This document shows, one piece after another, positions 1 through 9,829 of a DNA stretch of 64,000 bases. The notes beneath the pieces are model-generated. The model made no database searches and was not told the DNA's origin. It saw nothing but the letters and a program-made list of their open reading frames with translations. A program made the position numbers and the translations under genes. The stretch covers positions 62,001-126,000 of the forward strand of contig JAPSFT010000012.1 of the NCBI GenBank assembly GCA_035063765.1, written 5' to 3'. Each line of letters opens with the position of its first letter. The first letter of the stretch is position 1. The stretch is from Deltaproteobacteria bacterium. GTDB taxonomy: Bacteria; Myxococcota_A; UBA9160; PR03.

Positions 1-1588
<1,588 letters not shown>

Positions 1589-1630
1589 CTAAGTACCCGT
1601 AAAGGCTTCGGGATCGCTCCTGCTCGAGAC

Positions 1631-2746
1631 TCAGAGGCGCATCGGCATCACGACCGCGAGGCTGTCGCCGTCCTCGATCGGGCGGACGAGCGCAGGTGCC
1701 AGCTCGTCCTCGAGGGCCAGCTCGACCTCCTTGGCCTTGAAGGCGGCGAGGCAGTCGGCGAGGTAGCGGGCGTTGAAGCCGATCGCGAGCGCGTCGCCCT
1801 GGTAGTCGACGTCGAGCTCCTCGAGCGCGTCGCCGAGGTCCGGGTTCGTGGACGAGATGCGCAGGACCCCCGGCTCGAGCTCGAGCCGGATCGCCTTGCT
1901 GCGTTCGATCGAGACCAGCGAGGCGCGCCGCACGGCCTGGGCGAGGGCATCGCTGGGGACCGCCACGCGATGGCGGTTGCCCTTCGGGAGCACCTGGCGG
2001 TAGTTCGGGAATTCGCCCTCGACGAGGCGCATCACGAGCGTGACCTCGCCCTTGCGCGCGAGCGCCGAGTTCCCCTCGAAGCCGAGGTCGATCTCGTCGG
2101 CGTCCTCCTCGTCGACGAGCTTCTTGAGCTCGGCGAGCGCCTTGCGCGGCAGGATGACACCGCTTGCAAGGCCGGCGGCCTCGGCGCCGACCGTACGCTC
2201 CGCGATGGCGAGGCGATGGCCATCGGTCGCCACCATCCGCAGCCGCGCAGAGTCCTCGAGCAGCTCGAAGTAGACCCCGTTCAGGTTGTAGCGGGTCTCG
2301 TCGGTGGAAGCCGCGTAGATGGTGCGTTCGATCATGCTCGAGAGCACGGCGGCCTGGAGACGCCCCATCGTTCCGGGTACGAGCGCCGGCATGGTCGGGA
2401 ACTCCTCGGCGGCCGTGCCGGCGATCGTGAAGCGGCTGCGCGCGCACTTGAGCTCGAGGTAGGCATTCGCCGTGGCCGTCAGCTCGACGGGCTCCTCGGG
2501 AAGCTCGCGGGTGATCTCGAAGAGCTTGCGTGCGGAGACGGTGAGGGCGCCGGGCTTGGTCACCTGCGCCGGATGGACGCCACGGATGCCGATCTCGAGA
2601 TCGGTCGCGGCGATCTCGAGCTTGCCGTCCTTGCTCGCCGTGAGGAGGGCATTGGCGAGAATCGGCATCGAGTTGCGCTTCTCGACGATCGACTGGATGC
2701 GACCCAGTCCGCGCACGAGCTCCGCTCGCGGGATCGACGCCTGCAT
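1631..2746 (-). CDS. dnaN: DNA polymerase III beta subunit (sliding clamp)
   Basis: Ring-shaped clamp that tethers DNA polymerase III to the template. At 371 residues it has the usual family length. Recognisable are the opening block ELVRGLGRIQSIVEKRNSMPILANALL, seen in part from residue 7, three clamp domains, YNLNGVYFE in the second domain, and the C-terminal VVMPMRL that forms part of the partner-binding pocket. I start at ATG 2746 rather than an in-frame ATG at 2818 because AAGGAG lies 8 nt before it and the family begins here. It is transcribed away from rpmH. dnaA, normally just upstream, is not present, so the gene must rely on a promoter in the 363-bp gap to its right. Confidence 0.97.
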   Translation of the reverse strand: MQASIPRAELVRGLGRIQSIVEKRNSMPILANALLTASKDGKLEIAATDLEIGIRGVHPAQVTKPGALTVSARKLFEITRELPEEPVELTATANAYLELKCARSRFTIAGTAAEEFPTMPALVPGTMGRLQAAVLSSMIERTIYAASTDETRYNLNGVYFELLEDSARLRMVATDGHRLAIAERTVGAEAAGLASGVILPRKALAELKKLVDEEDADEIDLGFEGNSALARKGEVTLVMRLVEGEFPNYRQVLPKGNRHRVAVPSDALAQAVRRASLVSIERSKAIRLELEPGVLRISSTNPDLGDALEELDVDYQGDALAIGFNARYLADCLAAFKAKEVELALEDELAPALVRPIEDGDSLAVVMPMRL

Positions 2747-2943
2747 CGTGTCGTCTCCTTGTGACGGTCTGGATCTCCTGCTTGCCTGCTCACCGGATGA
2801 GGAGATCGGGAAAGACATGGCAGGAGAGGGCGACGAGGCCGACGAACCCCCCGGAAGCCACCGTCGCGCCTGCGAAAGTCCTGTCGGAGCGAGCGCGGGA
2901 GAGCCAGCGGCCCGATCGCGCGCGCGCCGAGCGGTGGCATCTT

Positions 2944-2958
2944 ACCACGCAGCGTGGT
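2944..2958. promoter_or_regulatory. 15-bp palindrome in the dnaN/rpmH gap
   Basis: ACCACGC-A-GCGTGGT, a perfect 7-bp inverted repeat around one base. It lies about 200 bp before dnaN and 150 bp before rpmH, so it could be an operator for either direction. I do not recognise the protein it would bind. Confidence 0.4.
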
Positions 2959-3027
2959 GCCGTCGGCGGTGCGAGGACGACAATCTTGCGCGCGGGTCGT
3001 GGCGGTTGCGGGGTGCGATCCGGCTGC

Positions 3028-3057
3028 TTGACATGGGGTTCCTCCGCTGGCTAGCCT
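3028..3057 (+). promoter_or_regulatory. Promoter of rpmH-rnpA-yidD-yidC
   Basis: TTGACA at 3028-3033, 18 bp, then TAGCCT at 3052-3057. The same TAGCCT-GCG box, also 18 bp after a TTGACG, stands before the polyprenyl synthase gene at 25160, which supports it as a house sigma-70 promoter type. The leader would be about 45 nt before the rpmH ATG. Confidence 0.6.
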
Positions 3058-3109
3058 GCGCCGCTCCCGTTCGGGCCCGTCAGGGGTCTCGAGGGACGGA
3101 TCCCGAGCC

Positions 3110-3259
3110 ATGAAGCGTACCTATCAACCGAGTCGCATCCGTCGCCGGCGGACCCATGGGTTCAGGTCTCGCATGAAGACCCAGGGCGGGCGGACGGTGC
3201 TCGCGCGGCGGCGGGCAAAGGGCCGCAAGCGCCTGGTGGTCTCGACGCCCTCGAAGTGA
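3110..3259 (+). CDS. rpmH: 50S ribosomal protein bL34
   Basis: Forty-nine-residue highly basic ribosomal protein, with the family signature [20 protein letters not shown] at residues 2-21 and RAKGRKRL later. Its length is typical, allowing for a few extra C-terminal residues. Its stop codon overlaps the GTG of rnpA (GTGA), the classical rpmH-rnpA arrangement. The sequence is unambiguous. Confidence 0.97.
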   Translation: MKRTYQPSRIRRRRTHGFRSRMKTQGGRTVLARRRAKGRKRLVVSTPSK

Positions 3260-3639
3260 CGGTCGCTGGTGGGAGCGAGCGCTTTCGCCGAGCCGACCGC
3301 CTCCGCTCCTCCAAGGACTTCCGCCGGGTCTCGCGAGAGGGGACGCGCATGGCGTCACGGTCGTTCGTGCTCCTCGTCGCGGATCAGGGCGGGAGGAGCG
3401 GTGGGGCAGCGACCCGCCTTGGGATCACCGTCAGCCGCCGCGTGGGTGGGGCCGTCGTGCGAGCGCGCGTGAGGCGTCGGCTGCGCGAATGGTTTCGGAA
3501 GAACAGGGTTGTTTTCCCCACAGGAAACGACTACGTCGTGATTGCTCGCCCGATGGCCGCCAGGATCACCGCCCAGGAGCTCGGTCGGGAGCTCGAGTCC
3601 ATGCTGGCCCGTCTCCACGGGTCGAGCCCTGCCACGTGA
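3256..3639 (+). CDS. rnpA: Ribonuclease P protein component
   Basis: Protein subunit of RNase P, which matures tRNA 5' ends together with the catalytic RNA. Of 127 residues, the start [17 protein letters not shown] and the basic signature [18 protein letters not shown] (about residues 67-84, the RNR box) are clear. It starts on GTG overlapping the rpmH stop and ends overlapping the yidD GTG, so the three are translationally coupled. Confidence 0.95.
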   Translation: MTVAGGSERFRRADRLRSSKDFRRVSREGTRMASRSFVLLVADQGGRSGGAATRLGITVSRRVGGAVVRARVRRRLREWFRKNRVVFPTGNDYVVIARPMAARITAQELGRELESMLARLHGSSPAT

Positions 3640-3857
3640 GCACCCGACTCGCGTACTGGCTCCCGGCCCTGCTGCGCGGCTATCACCGCTGGCTCTCGCC
3701 CGCACTGCCTCCCGCGTGCCGCTACTGGCCGAGCTGCTCGGAGTACACCGCGAGCGCGATCGAACGCCATGGCCCGTGGCGGGGAGGCTGGCTTGGCCTC
3801 CGGCGCCTCGCCCGCTGCCATCCCGGCCATCCGGGCGGCCCCGATCCGGTTCCGTAG
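3636..3857 (+). CDS. yidD: Membrane protein insertion efficiency factor YidD
   Basis: Small membrane-associated protein of 73 residues that assists YidC. The family core is plain: [31 protein letters not shown], shown by the residues [10 protein letters not shown] near position 31 with the conserved cysteine pair. GTG at 3636 overlaps the rnpA stop codon. It sits in the usual position between rnpA and yidC, nine bases before the yidC start. Confidence 0.95.
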   Translation: MSTRLAYWLPALLRGYHRWLSPALPPACRYWPSCSEYTASAIERHGPWRGGWLGLRRLARCHPGHPGGPDPVP

Positions 3858-3866
3858 CGAGCCGCC

Positions 3867-5585
3867 GTGGACCGCAACGCCTTTCTTGCCTTCGCGCTCT
3901 CGTTCCTGGTCCTCAGCGCCTGGATGACCTGGGAGGCGAAGAACCGGCCGGAGCCGGCGCCCGAGCCTGCCATCGCCGAGCGCGGGGCAGCCAGCGCGCC
4001 GGTCCAGCAGGCGGAGCCCCCCGCGCTGCCCGCCGGGGGCGCGCCACCTCCCCCCGATGCTCCGGCGCAGGGACAGGCGCTGGTGCCGGACGGGTCGACG
4101 ACGCCCGAGGCCCAGGGCGAGGAGCTGCACTTCGCGAGCCCGGACGTCCGCGCGACCCTCTCCTCGCGCGGCGCCGGCATCACGCGTTGGGAGCTGCTCG
4201 GGTACCTGACGCCGCCCGCGGAAGGCCGCCAGCCGGTTGCACTCATCGACACCACTGCGGGTGACGCGCCGGCCCTCGCGACACCCTTCCCCGAGCTCGG
4301 CCTCGGGGACCTCTCGACAGCCGTCTTCGAGGTGACCGAACGAGGGCCGCGCAGCTTCAGCTTCCAGCTCGCGCGCGGCGGGCTGATCGTGCGCAAGCGG
4401 ATCGAGCTCGAGGAGGAGGGCTATCGCGGGCGCCTGCGGATCGAGGTCGAGAACGGCACCCGGGCGGCGCTCGAGCCCTCGTTCTCGGTGGCGCTCACGG
4501 AGCGCGTACGCGACGGCTCGGACTTCCGCGACCTCGCCCTGATCGCGCTCGCCGATGGCAGCGTGGAGCGCACGCCGGTCGCGTCGTTCGCAACGCCCGG
4601 GCTCGTGTCGTCGCTCTTCGGTGGCGGCGCCGAGCGCGAGCGCGCGTTCCCGGCGGCGGTCGAGTGGATCGGCGGCGACTCCAACTACTTCCTCGCAGCG
4701 ATGATGCCCGACGTCTCGCGCGAGGCGCGGGGACTCTGGGTTGCGCTCGATCCGGGACACGTCGCTCTCGCGTCGCTCGCACGGCCCGCCTCGCTACCGC
4801 CGGGTACGACCCTCACGCGTGAGGTGCAGCTCTACCTGGGACCGAAGGAGCCCGATCGGCTCGAGGCGATCGGCGCGCAGCTCGAACGTTCGATCCAGCT
4901 CGGCTGGTCGTGGATGGCGCCGGTGACGCGCGCCTTCAGCAAGCTGCTCACCGCCAGCTACCAGATCGTCCCCAACTACGGCGTCGCGATCATCCTGCTC
5001 ACGGTGCTCGTGCGGCTCGTGACGGCTCCGCTCACGCACAAGCAGATGGAGTCGATGAAGCGCCTCGGCACGATGCAGCCGCGCATGAAGGAGATCCAGG
5101 AGAAGTACAAGAACGACCGGGACCGCCAGTCGCAGGAGATGGCGAAGCTGATGCGCGAGACCGGCTGGAACCCGCTCGGGGGATGCCTGCCGATGCTGCT
5201 CCAGTTCCCGGTGATGATCGGCCTGTACTATGCGCTGCAGAGCTCGATCGCGTTGCGCCAGGCGCCGTTCATGCTCTGGATCGACGACCTGTCGCGTCCC
5301 GAGACGCTCTTCACGGTCCCTGGCTTCGAGCTGCCCGTGCGCTTGCTGCCGATCCTGATGGCGGCGAGCATGGTCATCCAGCAGAAGCTGACGCCGAGCA
5401 CGAGCATGGACCCGACGCAGCAGCGGATGATGATGGTGATGATGCCGCTGATGTTCGGCTTCCTCTTCTACACCTTCCCGTCGGGTCTCGTGCTGTACTG
5501 GCTCGTGAGCAACCTCCTGGCGATCGCGCAGCAGCTCTGGATGAACCGCCGGAGCAAGCTCCAGACGCAGGCGGCAAAGTCGTGA
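3867..5585 (+). CDS. yidC: Membrane protein insertase YidC/Oxa1
   Basis: Inner-membrane insertase that folds and inserts membrane proteins with or without SecYEG. At 572 residues it is the long Gram-negative form: first membrane segment near residues 4-20, a Pro/Ala-rich linker, a large periplasmic domain to about 345, then the five-helix Oxa1 core. The core shows VPNYGVAIILLTVLVRL with the groove arginine near residue 382, the cytoplasmic hairpin MKEIQEKYKNDRDRQ, and PLGGCLPMLLQFPVMIGLYY. The start is GTG, nine bases after yidD. Atp b and other membrane proteins encoded nearby are likely clients. Confidence 0.97.
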   Translation: MDRNAFLAFALSFLVLSAWMTWEAKNRPEPAPEPAIAERGAASAPVQQAEPPALPAGGAPPPPDAPAQGQALVPDGSTTPEAQGEELHFASPDVRATLSSRGAGITRWELLGYLTPPAEGRQPVALIDTTAGDAPALATPFPELGLGDLSTAVFEVTERGPRSFSFQLARGGLIVRKRIELEEEGYRGRLRIEVENGTRAALEPSFSVALTERVRDGSDFRDLALIALADGSVERTPVASFATPGLVSSLFGGGAERERAFPAAVEWIGGDSNYFLAAMMPDVSREARGLWVALDPGHVALASLARPASLPPGTTLTREVQLYLGPKEPDRLEAIGAQLERSIQLGWSWMAPVTRAFSKLLTASYQIVPNYGVAIILLTVLVRLVTAPLTHKQMESMKRLGTMQPRMKEIQEKYKNDRDRQSQEMAKLMRETGWNPLGGCLPMLLQFPVMIGLYYALQSSIALRQAPFMLWIDDLSRPETLFTVPGFELPVRLLPILMAASMVIQQKLTPSTSMDPTQQRMMMVMMPLMFGFLFYTFPSGLVLYWLVSNLLAIAQQLWMNRRSKLQTQAAKS

Positions 5586-5597
5586 TCGAATGAACCG

Positions 5598-5696
5598 GAG
5601 GGCCAGGCGCTGCGCGCCATGCCCGATGACCCCAGAGGGCCAGGCGCTGCGCGCCATGCCCGATGACCCCAGAGGGCCAGGCGCTGCGCGCCATGC
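5598..5696 (+). repeat. 37-bp tandem repeat, 2.7 copies
   Basis: Three near-perfect units begin at 5598, 5635 and 5672 with period 37. Each starts GAGGGCCAGGCGCTGCGCGC and contains the small hairpin GGCGC-TGC-GCGCC; the third unit ends at 5696 where the sequence diverges. The array fills most of the yidC-jag gap. It reads through in the jag frame, but I place the jag start beyond it. There are no spacers, so it is not a CRISPR. Confidence 0.85.
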
Positions 5697-5724
5697 GTGT
5701 GGGCCCGATGAAGAAGGAGAGGCC

Positions 5725-6711
5725 GTGTACGACCCGATGTCGGAAGCCCATGAGTTCGTTGGAAGAGACCGCGGCGAGGCGGTCGCGAAGGCGACTGCGT
5801 TCTTCGACGCCGCGGAGGCGGATCTTGCGATCAGCGAGGTCGATGCAACACGGGCCTCGGGGATCGGCACCCGGTTCGTGCTGGTGGCCTATCTGCGCTC
5901 GGCCGGCGCACCTTCGCGCCGGCCGTCGAACGGCGAGGGCCGGCAGGGGCGCGAGGCGCGGGGTGATCGCGGGCATCGCGAAGCGCGGGGCGGACGGGAT
6001 CGGGAGCGCGGGGGCAGGAATCGGGACAGGGACCGGGATTGGGATCGGGGGGATCGCCCGGAGCGTGGTGAACGAGGCGAGCGCGGAGACCGCAACGAGC
6101 GCGGGGGCCGTGGTCGCCCGCGCCGCGAGGAGGAGCCGCGGGGCGCACGCCAGCACGCGGCGCCCGCAGAAGCCTCGGGCCCGTCGACCGGGATCGCGAC
6201 CGGTCCGCTTGGCGAGATCGGGCAGTTCGTCTCCGGCCTGATCGAGCGGATGGGGGCCGGACCCTTCGAGATCGCCGAGTCCAGCGAGGCGGAGGGACTG
6301 ATCGTGGTCCAGATCCGTGGGCAGGCGGTGTCGCGGCTCGCGTCCGGCGACGGGCGCGCGGTCGACGCGATCCAGCTCCTGGCAAACCAGGCCTCGCTCC
6401 GGGCTGGTGGGGACGATGCCAAGCGGGTGGTGGTCGAGGTGGAGGGAAACACCGACCAGCGCACGGCATTCCTCGAGAAGATCGCCGACCGCGCGGCCGA
6501 GCGTGCGCGCGAGACCGGGCGGCCCGTCGCACTCGAGGCGATGAGTCCGAAGGAGCGACGCGTCGTCCACATGGCGCTGCGCGAGGTGGATGGCATCGCG
6601 ACGATGAGCGTCGGCGAGGGGCGCTACCGGCAGGTTGTCGTGGTCCCCGAGAACGCTCCCGAGTACGAAGAAGCGAAGCGCTACGAGTCGCATTCTCGCG
6701 ACCGCGACTGA
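5725..6711 (+). CDS. jag: Jag/KhpB RNA-binding protein
   Basis: RNA-binding protein found beside yidC in most bacteria, linked to small-RNA binding and cell-envelope control. Of 328 residues: a Jag_N domain from about 5-60 (AHEFVGRDRGEAVAKATAFF), a very long Arg/Gly/Asp-rich low-complexity linker at roughly 70-150, a KH domain near 165-240 and a C-terminal R3H domain (VHMALREVDGIATMSVGEG). I start at GTG 5725, preceded by AAGGAG; the frame is open further upstream only because it runs through the 37-bp repeat. The RGD-type linker is unusually charged and probably disordered. Confidence 0.88.
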   Translation: MYDPMSEAHEFVGRDRGEAVAKATAFFDAAEADLAISEVDATRASGIGTRFVLVAYLRSAGAPSRRPSNGEGRQGREARGDRGHREARGGRDRERGGRNRDRDRDWDRGDRPERGERGERGDRNERGGRGRPRREEEPRGARQHAAPAEASGPSTGIATGPLGEIGQFVSGLIERMGAGPFEIAESSEAEGLIVVQIRGQAVSRLASGDGRAVDAIQLLANQASLRAGGDDAKRVVVEVEGNTDQRTAFLEKIADRAAERARETGRPVALEAMSPKERRVVHMALREVDGIATMSVGEGRYRQVVVVPENAPEYEEAKRYESHSRDRD

Positions 6712-6716
6712 TCCCA

Positions 6717-6826
6717 GTTCCACGTGGAACGTTCCACGTGGAACGACGCGCCCAGGAGCCCCGGATGTTCCACGTGGAACATCGGCCCAGGGCGCGAAGC
6801 CTCACCGTCAGCGTTCCACGTGGAAC
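6717..6826. other. parS: Cluster of four parS centromere sites
   Basis: Four perfect copies of the 14-bp palindrome GTTCCACGTGGAAC lie at 6717-6730, 6731-6744 (directly abutting the first), 6767-6780 (with the full 16-bp form TGTTCCACGTGGAACA at 6766-6781) and 6813-6826. These are the ParB-nucleation sites of chromosome segregation. They lie about 0.7 kb before parA and run into the start of rsmG. Confidence 0.95.
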
Positions 6827-7506
6827 ACGTCGAGCAGACCCCTGCAGCCCGCACGGTCCTCGAGAGCGGCCTGCGCGAGCTGTCGCTGGACGAGGCGTTG
6901 GCCCCTCGGCTCGCAGCCCTGGCCCACCTGCTCGCTCGCTGGGCCTCGCGCATGAACCTGACCGGCCATCGGACACCGGAGGCCATCGCCCGGCGCCTGA
7001 TCCTGGATGCCCTGGCGCTTGGAGCGGCCCTTCCGACGCAGCCCACCTCGCTCGCCGATCTCGGTAGCGGCGCAGGATTCCCGGGCCTTCCGATTGCGAT
7101 CAGCCACCCGAGCTGCAAGGTCCTGCTCGTAGAGGCCCGCGAGCGCCGCCACCACTTCCAGCGCGCGGCAGTGCGAACGATCGGTCTCGTGAACGTCGAG
7201 GCACGGCGCGGGCGCATCGAGGAGATCGAGCCCACGGCCCACCAGGTGGTCGTCGCGCAGGCTCTCGCCCGGCCGATCGAGGCCGTGTCCATGATGCTGC
7301 GCTGGGTCGCCCCAGGCGGGTGGCTGGTGCTGCCGCGAGCGGCCGAGGCGGATCCCCTTCCAGCGATCCCGGGTCTGGAGGACGTTCGCACCACCCGGTA
7401 CGAAGTTCCGGCCGGAGGCCCATCACGATCGCTGTGGGTGGCGCGCAGGCCGCTGGACGCATCGTCCGGGCCTGTGGTACGAACAGGGCGCCCCCCCGAT
7501 CTCTAG
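6820..7506 (+). CDS. rsmG: 16S rRNA m7G527 methyltransferase RsmG
   Basis: SAM-dependent methyltransferase that modifies G527 of 16S rRNA (GidB). Typical features are RWASRMNLTGHRTPEAIARR near residue 40 and the SAM-binding loop LADLGSGAGFPGLP. I start at GTG 6820, giving 228 residues, but this codon lies inside the fourth parS site and has no clear ribosome site. An in-frame GTG at 6724 inside the first site is the alternative, and it would translate parS DNA. It lies in the classical slot before parA. Confidence 0.88.
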   Translation: MEHVEQTPAARTVLESGLRELSLDEALAPRLAALAHLLARWASRMNLTGHRTPEAIARRLILDALALGAALPTQPTSLADLGSGAGFPGLPIAISHPSCKVLLVEARERRHHFQRAAVRTIGLVNVEARRGRIEEIEPTAHQVVVAQALARPIEAVSMMLRWVAPGGWLVLPRAAEADPLPAIPGLEDVRTTRYEVPAGGPSRSLWVARRPLDASSGPVVRTGRPPDL

Positions 7507-7530
7507 TGTCCCCTTGGGGAAACCTCGCGG

Positions 7531-8325
7531 ATGCGCCTTCGAAGCCGCGTCTTCGCCGTCGCCAACCAGAAGGGCGGCGTCGGCAAGACCACCACCGCCG
7601 TGAACCTGGCTGCGTCGTTCGCCGTCTCGGAGCGCCGCACCCTGCTCGTCGACATGGATCCGCAGGCCAACGCCTCGAGCGGCTTCGGGATCCACGCTCC
7701 GGCGACACACGTCTATGACGCGCTGATCGGATCGTGCGGGATCAAGGACGCGAGCCAGCCGAGCGAGCTCGAGTACCTCCGGATCGTGCCGGCCGGCCCG
7801 GACCTGGTCGGCGCCGAGCTCGAGCTGGTCGACGCCGAGGCGCGCGAGCACCGCCTCGAGCGGGCGCTCGCCGACGTGCGCGCCGACTTCGAGATCATCG
7901 TGATCGACTGCCCGCCCTCGCTCGGGCTGCTCACCTTGAACGCGCTGGTCGCCGCCGACGCGGTGATCGTGCCGCTCCAGTGCGAGTACTACGCGCTCGA
8001 AGGGCTCGCGCGCCTGCTCGACACGATCGAGCGCGTGCGCGAAGGACTGAACCCGCGCCTCACGCTGGAGGGTGTCATCCTGACGATGATGGACGCGCGC
8101 AACAACCTGAGCCGGCAGGTCGCCGACGAGGTGCGCGAGCACCTCGGCGCGCGCGTCTTCGAGACCGAGATCCCGCGCAACGTGCGCCTCTCCGAGGCGC
8201 CGAGCCACGGCCGGCCGGCGCTCCTCTACGACGTGCGCTCGAAGGGGGCGCTCGCGTACCTGCGCGTGGCCGAGGAGATCCTGCGCCGCCTGGAAGCCGG
8301 ATCGGCGCCCGAAGGAGACCGATGA
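7531..8325 (+). CDS. parA: Chromosome-partitioning ATPase ParA (Soj)
   Basis: Deviant-Walker ATPase that drives segregation of ParB-parS complexes. Of 264 residues, NQKGGVGKTT at 12-21 carries the signature lysine K14, and DMDPQANAS and VIDCPPSLGLLTLNA give the A' and B motifs. ATG 7531. Its stop overlaps the parB ATG (ATGA), so the pair is co-translated. The four parS sites just upstream complete the ParABS system. Confidence 0.96.
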   Translation: MRLRSRVFAVANQKGGVGKTTTAVNLAASFAVSERRTLLVDMDPQANASSGFGIHAPATHVYDALIGSCGIKDASQPSELEYLRIVPAGPDLVGAELELVDAEAREHRLERALADVRADFEIIVIDCPPSLGLLTLNALVAADAVIVPLQCEYYALEGLARLLDTIERVREGLNPRLTLEGVILTMMDARNNLSRQVADEVREHLGARVFETEIPRNVRLSEAPSHGRPALLYDVRSKGALAYLRVAEEILRRLEAGSAPEGDR

Positions 8326-9245
8326 GCACTCCTCCCCGACGCGGCCTCGGCCGCGGCCTCGGTGCGCTGATCCCGGGCGCCGCGGTGGCGCCGCGTCCGA
8401 CCAGCGCCGCGCCGGCCGATCCGCTTCCCGCTCCCGCTGGACCCCCCGAGGCTCCGGGCCCGGCCGTGATCGCGATCGAGCGCATCCGCCCGAACCCGGA
8501 GCAGCCACGCCGCGTCTTCGATCCCGGCGAGCTCGGACGCCTCGCGGCGTCGATCCGGCAGCACGGGATCCTGCAGCCCGTCGTGGTTCGCCAGGCCGAC
8601 GGCGGCGACTACGAGCTGGTCGTCGGCGAGCGGCGCTGGCGCGCCGCTCGCCAGGCCGGTCTTCCCGCCATCCCGGCGGTCGTCGCCGACGTCGCGCCGC
8701 GCGATCGCCTCGCCGTCGCGCTCGTCGAGAACGTCCAGCGCCACGATCTCAACCCGATCGAGCTGGCGCACGCCTTCGAGGCGCTGGCGGCCCAGGGTGC
8801 GACGCAGGAGGAGATCGGGACGCGCGTCGGCTTCGAGCGCGCCACGATCGCAAACCACCTGCGGCTGCTCGAGCTCTCGCGCGAGCTCCAGCAGGACGTC
8901 GAGGGCGGCACGCTCACGCTCGGGCACGCGAAGGCACTGCTCTCGGTCGCGAGCCCCGAGCGACGCCGCACCCTGCGCGACCGCATCGTTGCCGAAGGGC
9001 TCTCGGTACGGCGCGCGGAGGAGGAGGCGCGCACGCTCGGCGCCGCGGTGCGCCCGGCGCGCAAGGCGCGTCGGGCAGCCGACGTCCTCGACGCCGACAC
9101 CGCGCGCGTCGTCGACGCGCTGCGGACCCGGCTCCAGACCAAGGTGCAGCTGCGCGGCAACGCGGCGCGGGGGCGACTCGAGATCGAGTACTACGGCCCC
9201 GAGGAGCTGCACCGGCTCGTCGAGCGGATCCTGGGGGCGTCGTGA
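8322..9245 (+). CDS. parB: Chromosome-partitioning protein ParB
   Basis: CTP-dependent clamp that loads at parS. Of 307 residues: N-terminal ParA-contact motif RRGLGRGLGALIP, a Pro/Ala linker, then the ParB/Srx CTPase domain with VERIRPNPEQPRR-like sequence and GERRWRAARQAG (C motif) near 100-112, NVQRHDLNPIE, a helix-turn-helix (TQEEIGTRVGFERATIANHLR), and a C-terminal dimer domain. ATG overlaps the parA stop and the end overlaps the bactofilin GTG. Confidence 0.96.
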   Translation: MSTPPRRGLGRGLGALIPGAAVAPRPTSAAPADPLPAPAGPPEAPGPAVIAIERIRPNPEQPRRVFDPGELGRLAASIRQHGILQPVVVRQADGGDYELVVGERRWRAARQAGLPAIPAVVADVAPRDRLAVALVENVQRHDLNPIELAHAFEALAAQGATQEEIGTRVGFERATIANHLRLLELSRELQQDVEGGTLTLGHAKALLSVASPERRRTLRDRIVAEGLSVRRAEEEARTLGAAVRPARKARRAADVLDADTARVVDALRTRLQTKVQLRGNAARGRLEIEYYGPEELHRLVERILGAS

Positions 9246-9688
9246 GGCCGCGGGAGCAGGGGGGCATGGTCCGCGAGGAGCCCGAGGTCGCGATCGAGCC
9301 CGACGGCCAGGGTTCCGGCGCGACGCCGGCCGGCCTGGTGGCCGTCTGCGCCGTGGGCGCCGGCGCGCACTTCGAAGGCCTGCTCTCGTTCTGGGGGGCG
9401 GCGCGCGTCGAGGGCGCGCTCGAGGGCGAGGTCGCCTCGCGCGGCACGCTCGAGGTGGGCCCGGCGGCATCCGTCACGGGGCGCGTCGAGGTCGACGTGC
9501 TGGTGGTCGAGGGCGCGGTGGCAGGGGAGGTCTTCGCCCGCGAGCGGGTCGAGGTCCTGCCCGGCGCACACGTGACGGCGACGATCCGCACCCCGCGCCT
9601 GGCGGTCGCCGAGGGAGCGCATTTCGAGGGCCGCCTCGACATGGTGAAGGCACCCGCTGCGGGGGCGCCCGCGGCCCCCGTTGCGTGA
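9242..9688 (+). CDS. Bactofilin (polymer-forming cytoskeletal protein)
   Basis: Beta-helical filament protein of 148 residues. The DUF583/bactofilin core from about residue 45 to 135 shows the repeating strand pattern GAHFEGLLSFWGAARVEGAL ... GEVFARERVEVLPGAHV ... EGAHFEGRLDM. The start is GTG 9242 overlapping the parB stop; ATG 9266 is an alternative. Myxococcus bactofilins are known to organise the ParABS machinery, and this gene is translationally coupled to parB, so a role as a scaffold for the segregation apparatus is a reasonable inference. Confidence 0.9.
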   Translation: MRPREQGGMVREEPEVAIEPDGQGSGATPAGLVAVCAVGAGAHFEGLLSFWGAARVEGALEGEVASRGTLEVGPAASVTGRVEVDVLVVEGAVAGEVFARERVEVLPGAHVTATIRTPRLAVAEGAHFEGRLDMVKAPAAGAPAAPVA

Positions 9689-9698
9689 GCGGAGGCCC

Positions 9699-9726
9699 TT
9701 GATCCCCTCCCCGACTTTGTAAGAAT
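9699..9726 (+). promoter_or_regulatory. Probable promoter of the atp operon
   Basis: TTGATC at 9699-9704 is followed after 15-16 bp by TAAGAAT at 9720-9726, one of the few AT-rich spots here. It lies about 100 bp before the first atp gene, after the bactofilin stop. The spacing is slightly short, so confidence is moderate. Confidence 0.45.
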
Positions 9727-9829
9727 CCCGCCGCCCTGCAGCCCGCCGGCCTGCCGCCGCGGCCCCGTGCAGCGGCACCATCGAGCCGCGCCCGGGGCCC
9801 GTTCCGTCCCTCTGGAGTGAGGCAGCGCC

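Larger units (their letters stand above)
2747..3109. other. Divergent intergenic region, dnaN / rpmH (vacant dnaA slot)
   Basis: This 363-bp stretch has no convincing gene. In the common ancestral order dnaA lies here between rpmH and dnaN. I looked for the DnaA box TTATCCACA and close variants on both strands and saw none, and there is no AT-rich unwinding tract, so I do not call it an origin. What it does hold is a perfect 15-bp palindrome at 2944-2958 and a sigma-70-like promoter for rpmH at 3028-3057. Confidence 0.6.

Noticed and set aside
2747-3109. Origin of replication with DnaA boxes
   Set aside because: No TTATCCACA-like boxes and no AT-rich tract were found despite the origin-like gene order.
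5598-5696. CRISPR array
   Set aside because: The 37-bp units are directly joined with no variable spacers.
7503-7515. CTAGTGTCCCC before parA as an end of the MITE-like element
   Set aside because: Only the first nine or so bases resemble the element end, and no matching opposite end lies nearby.
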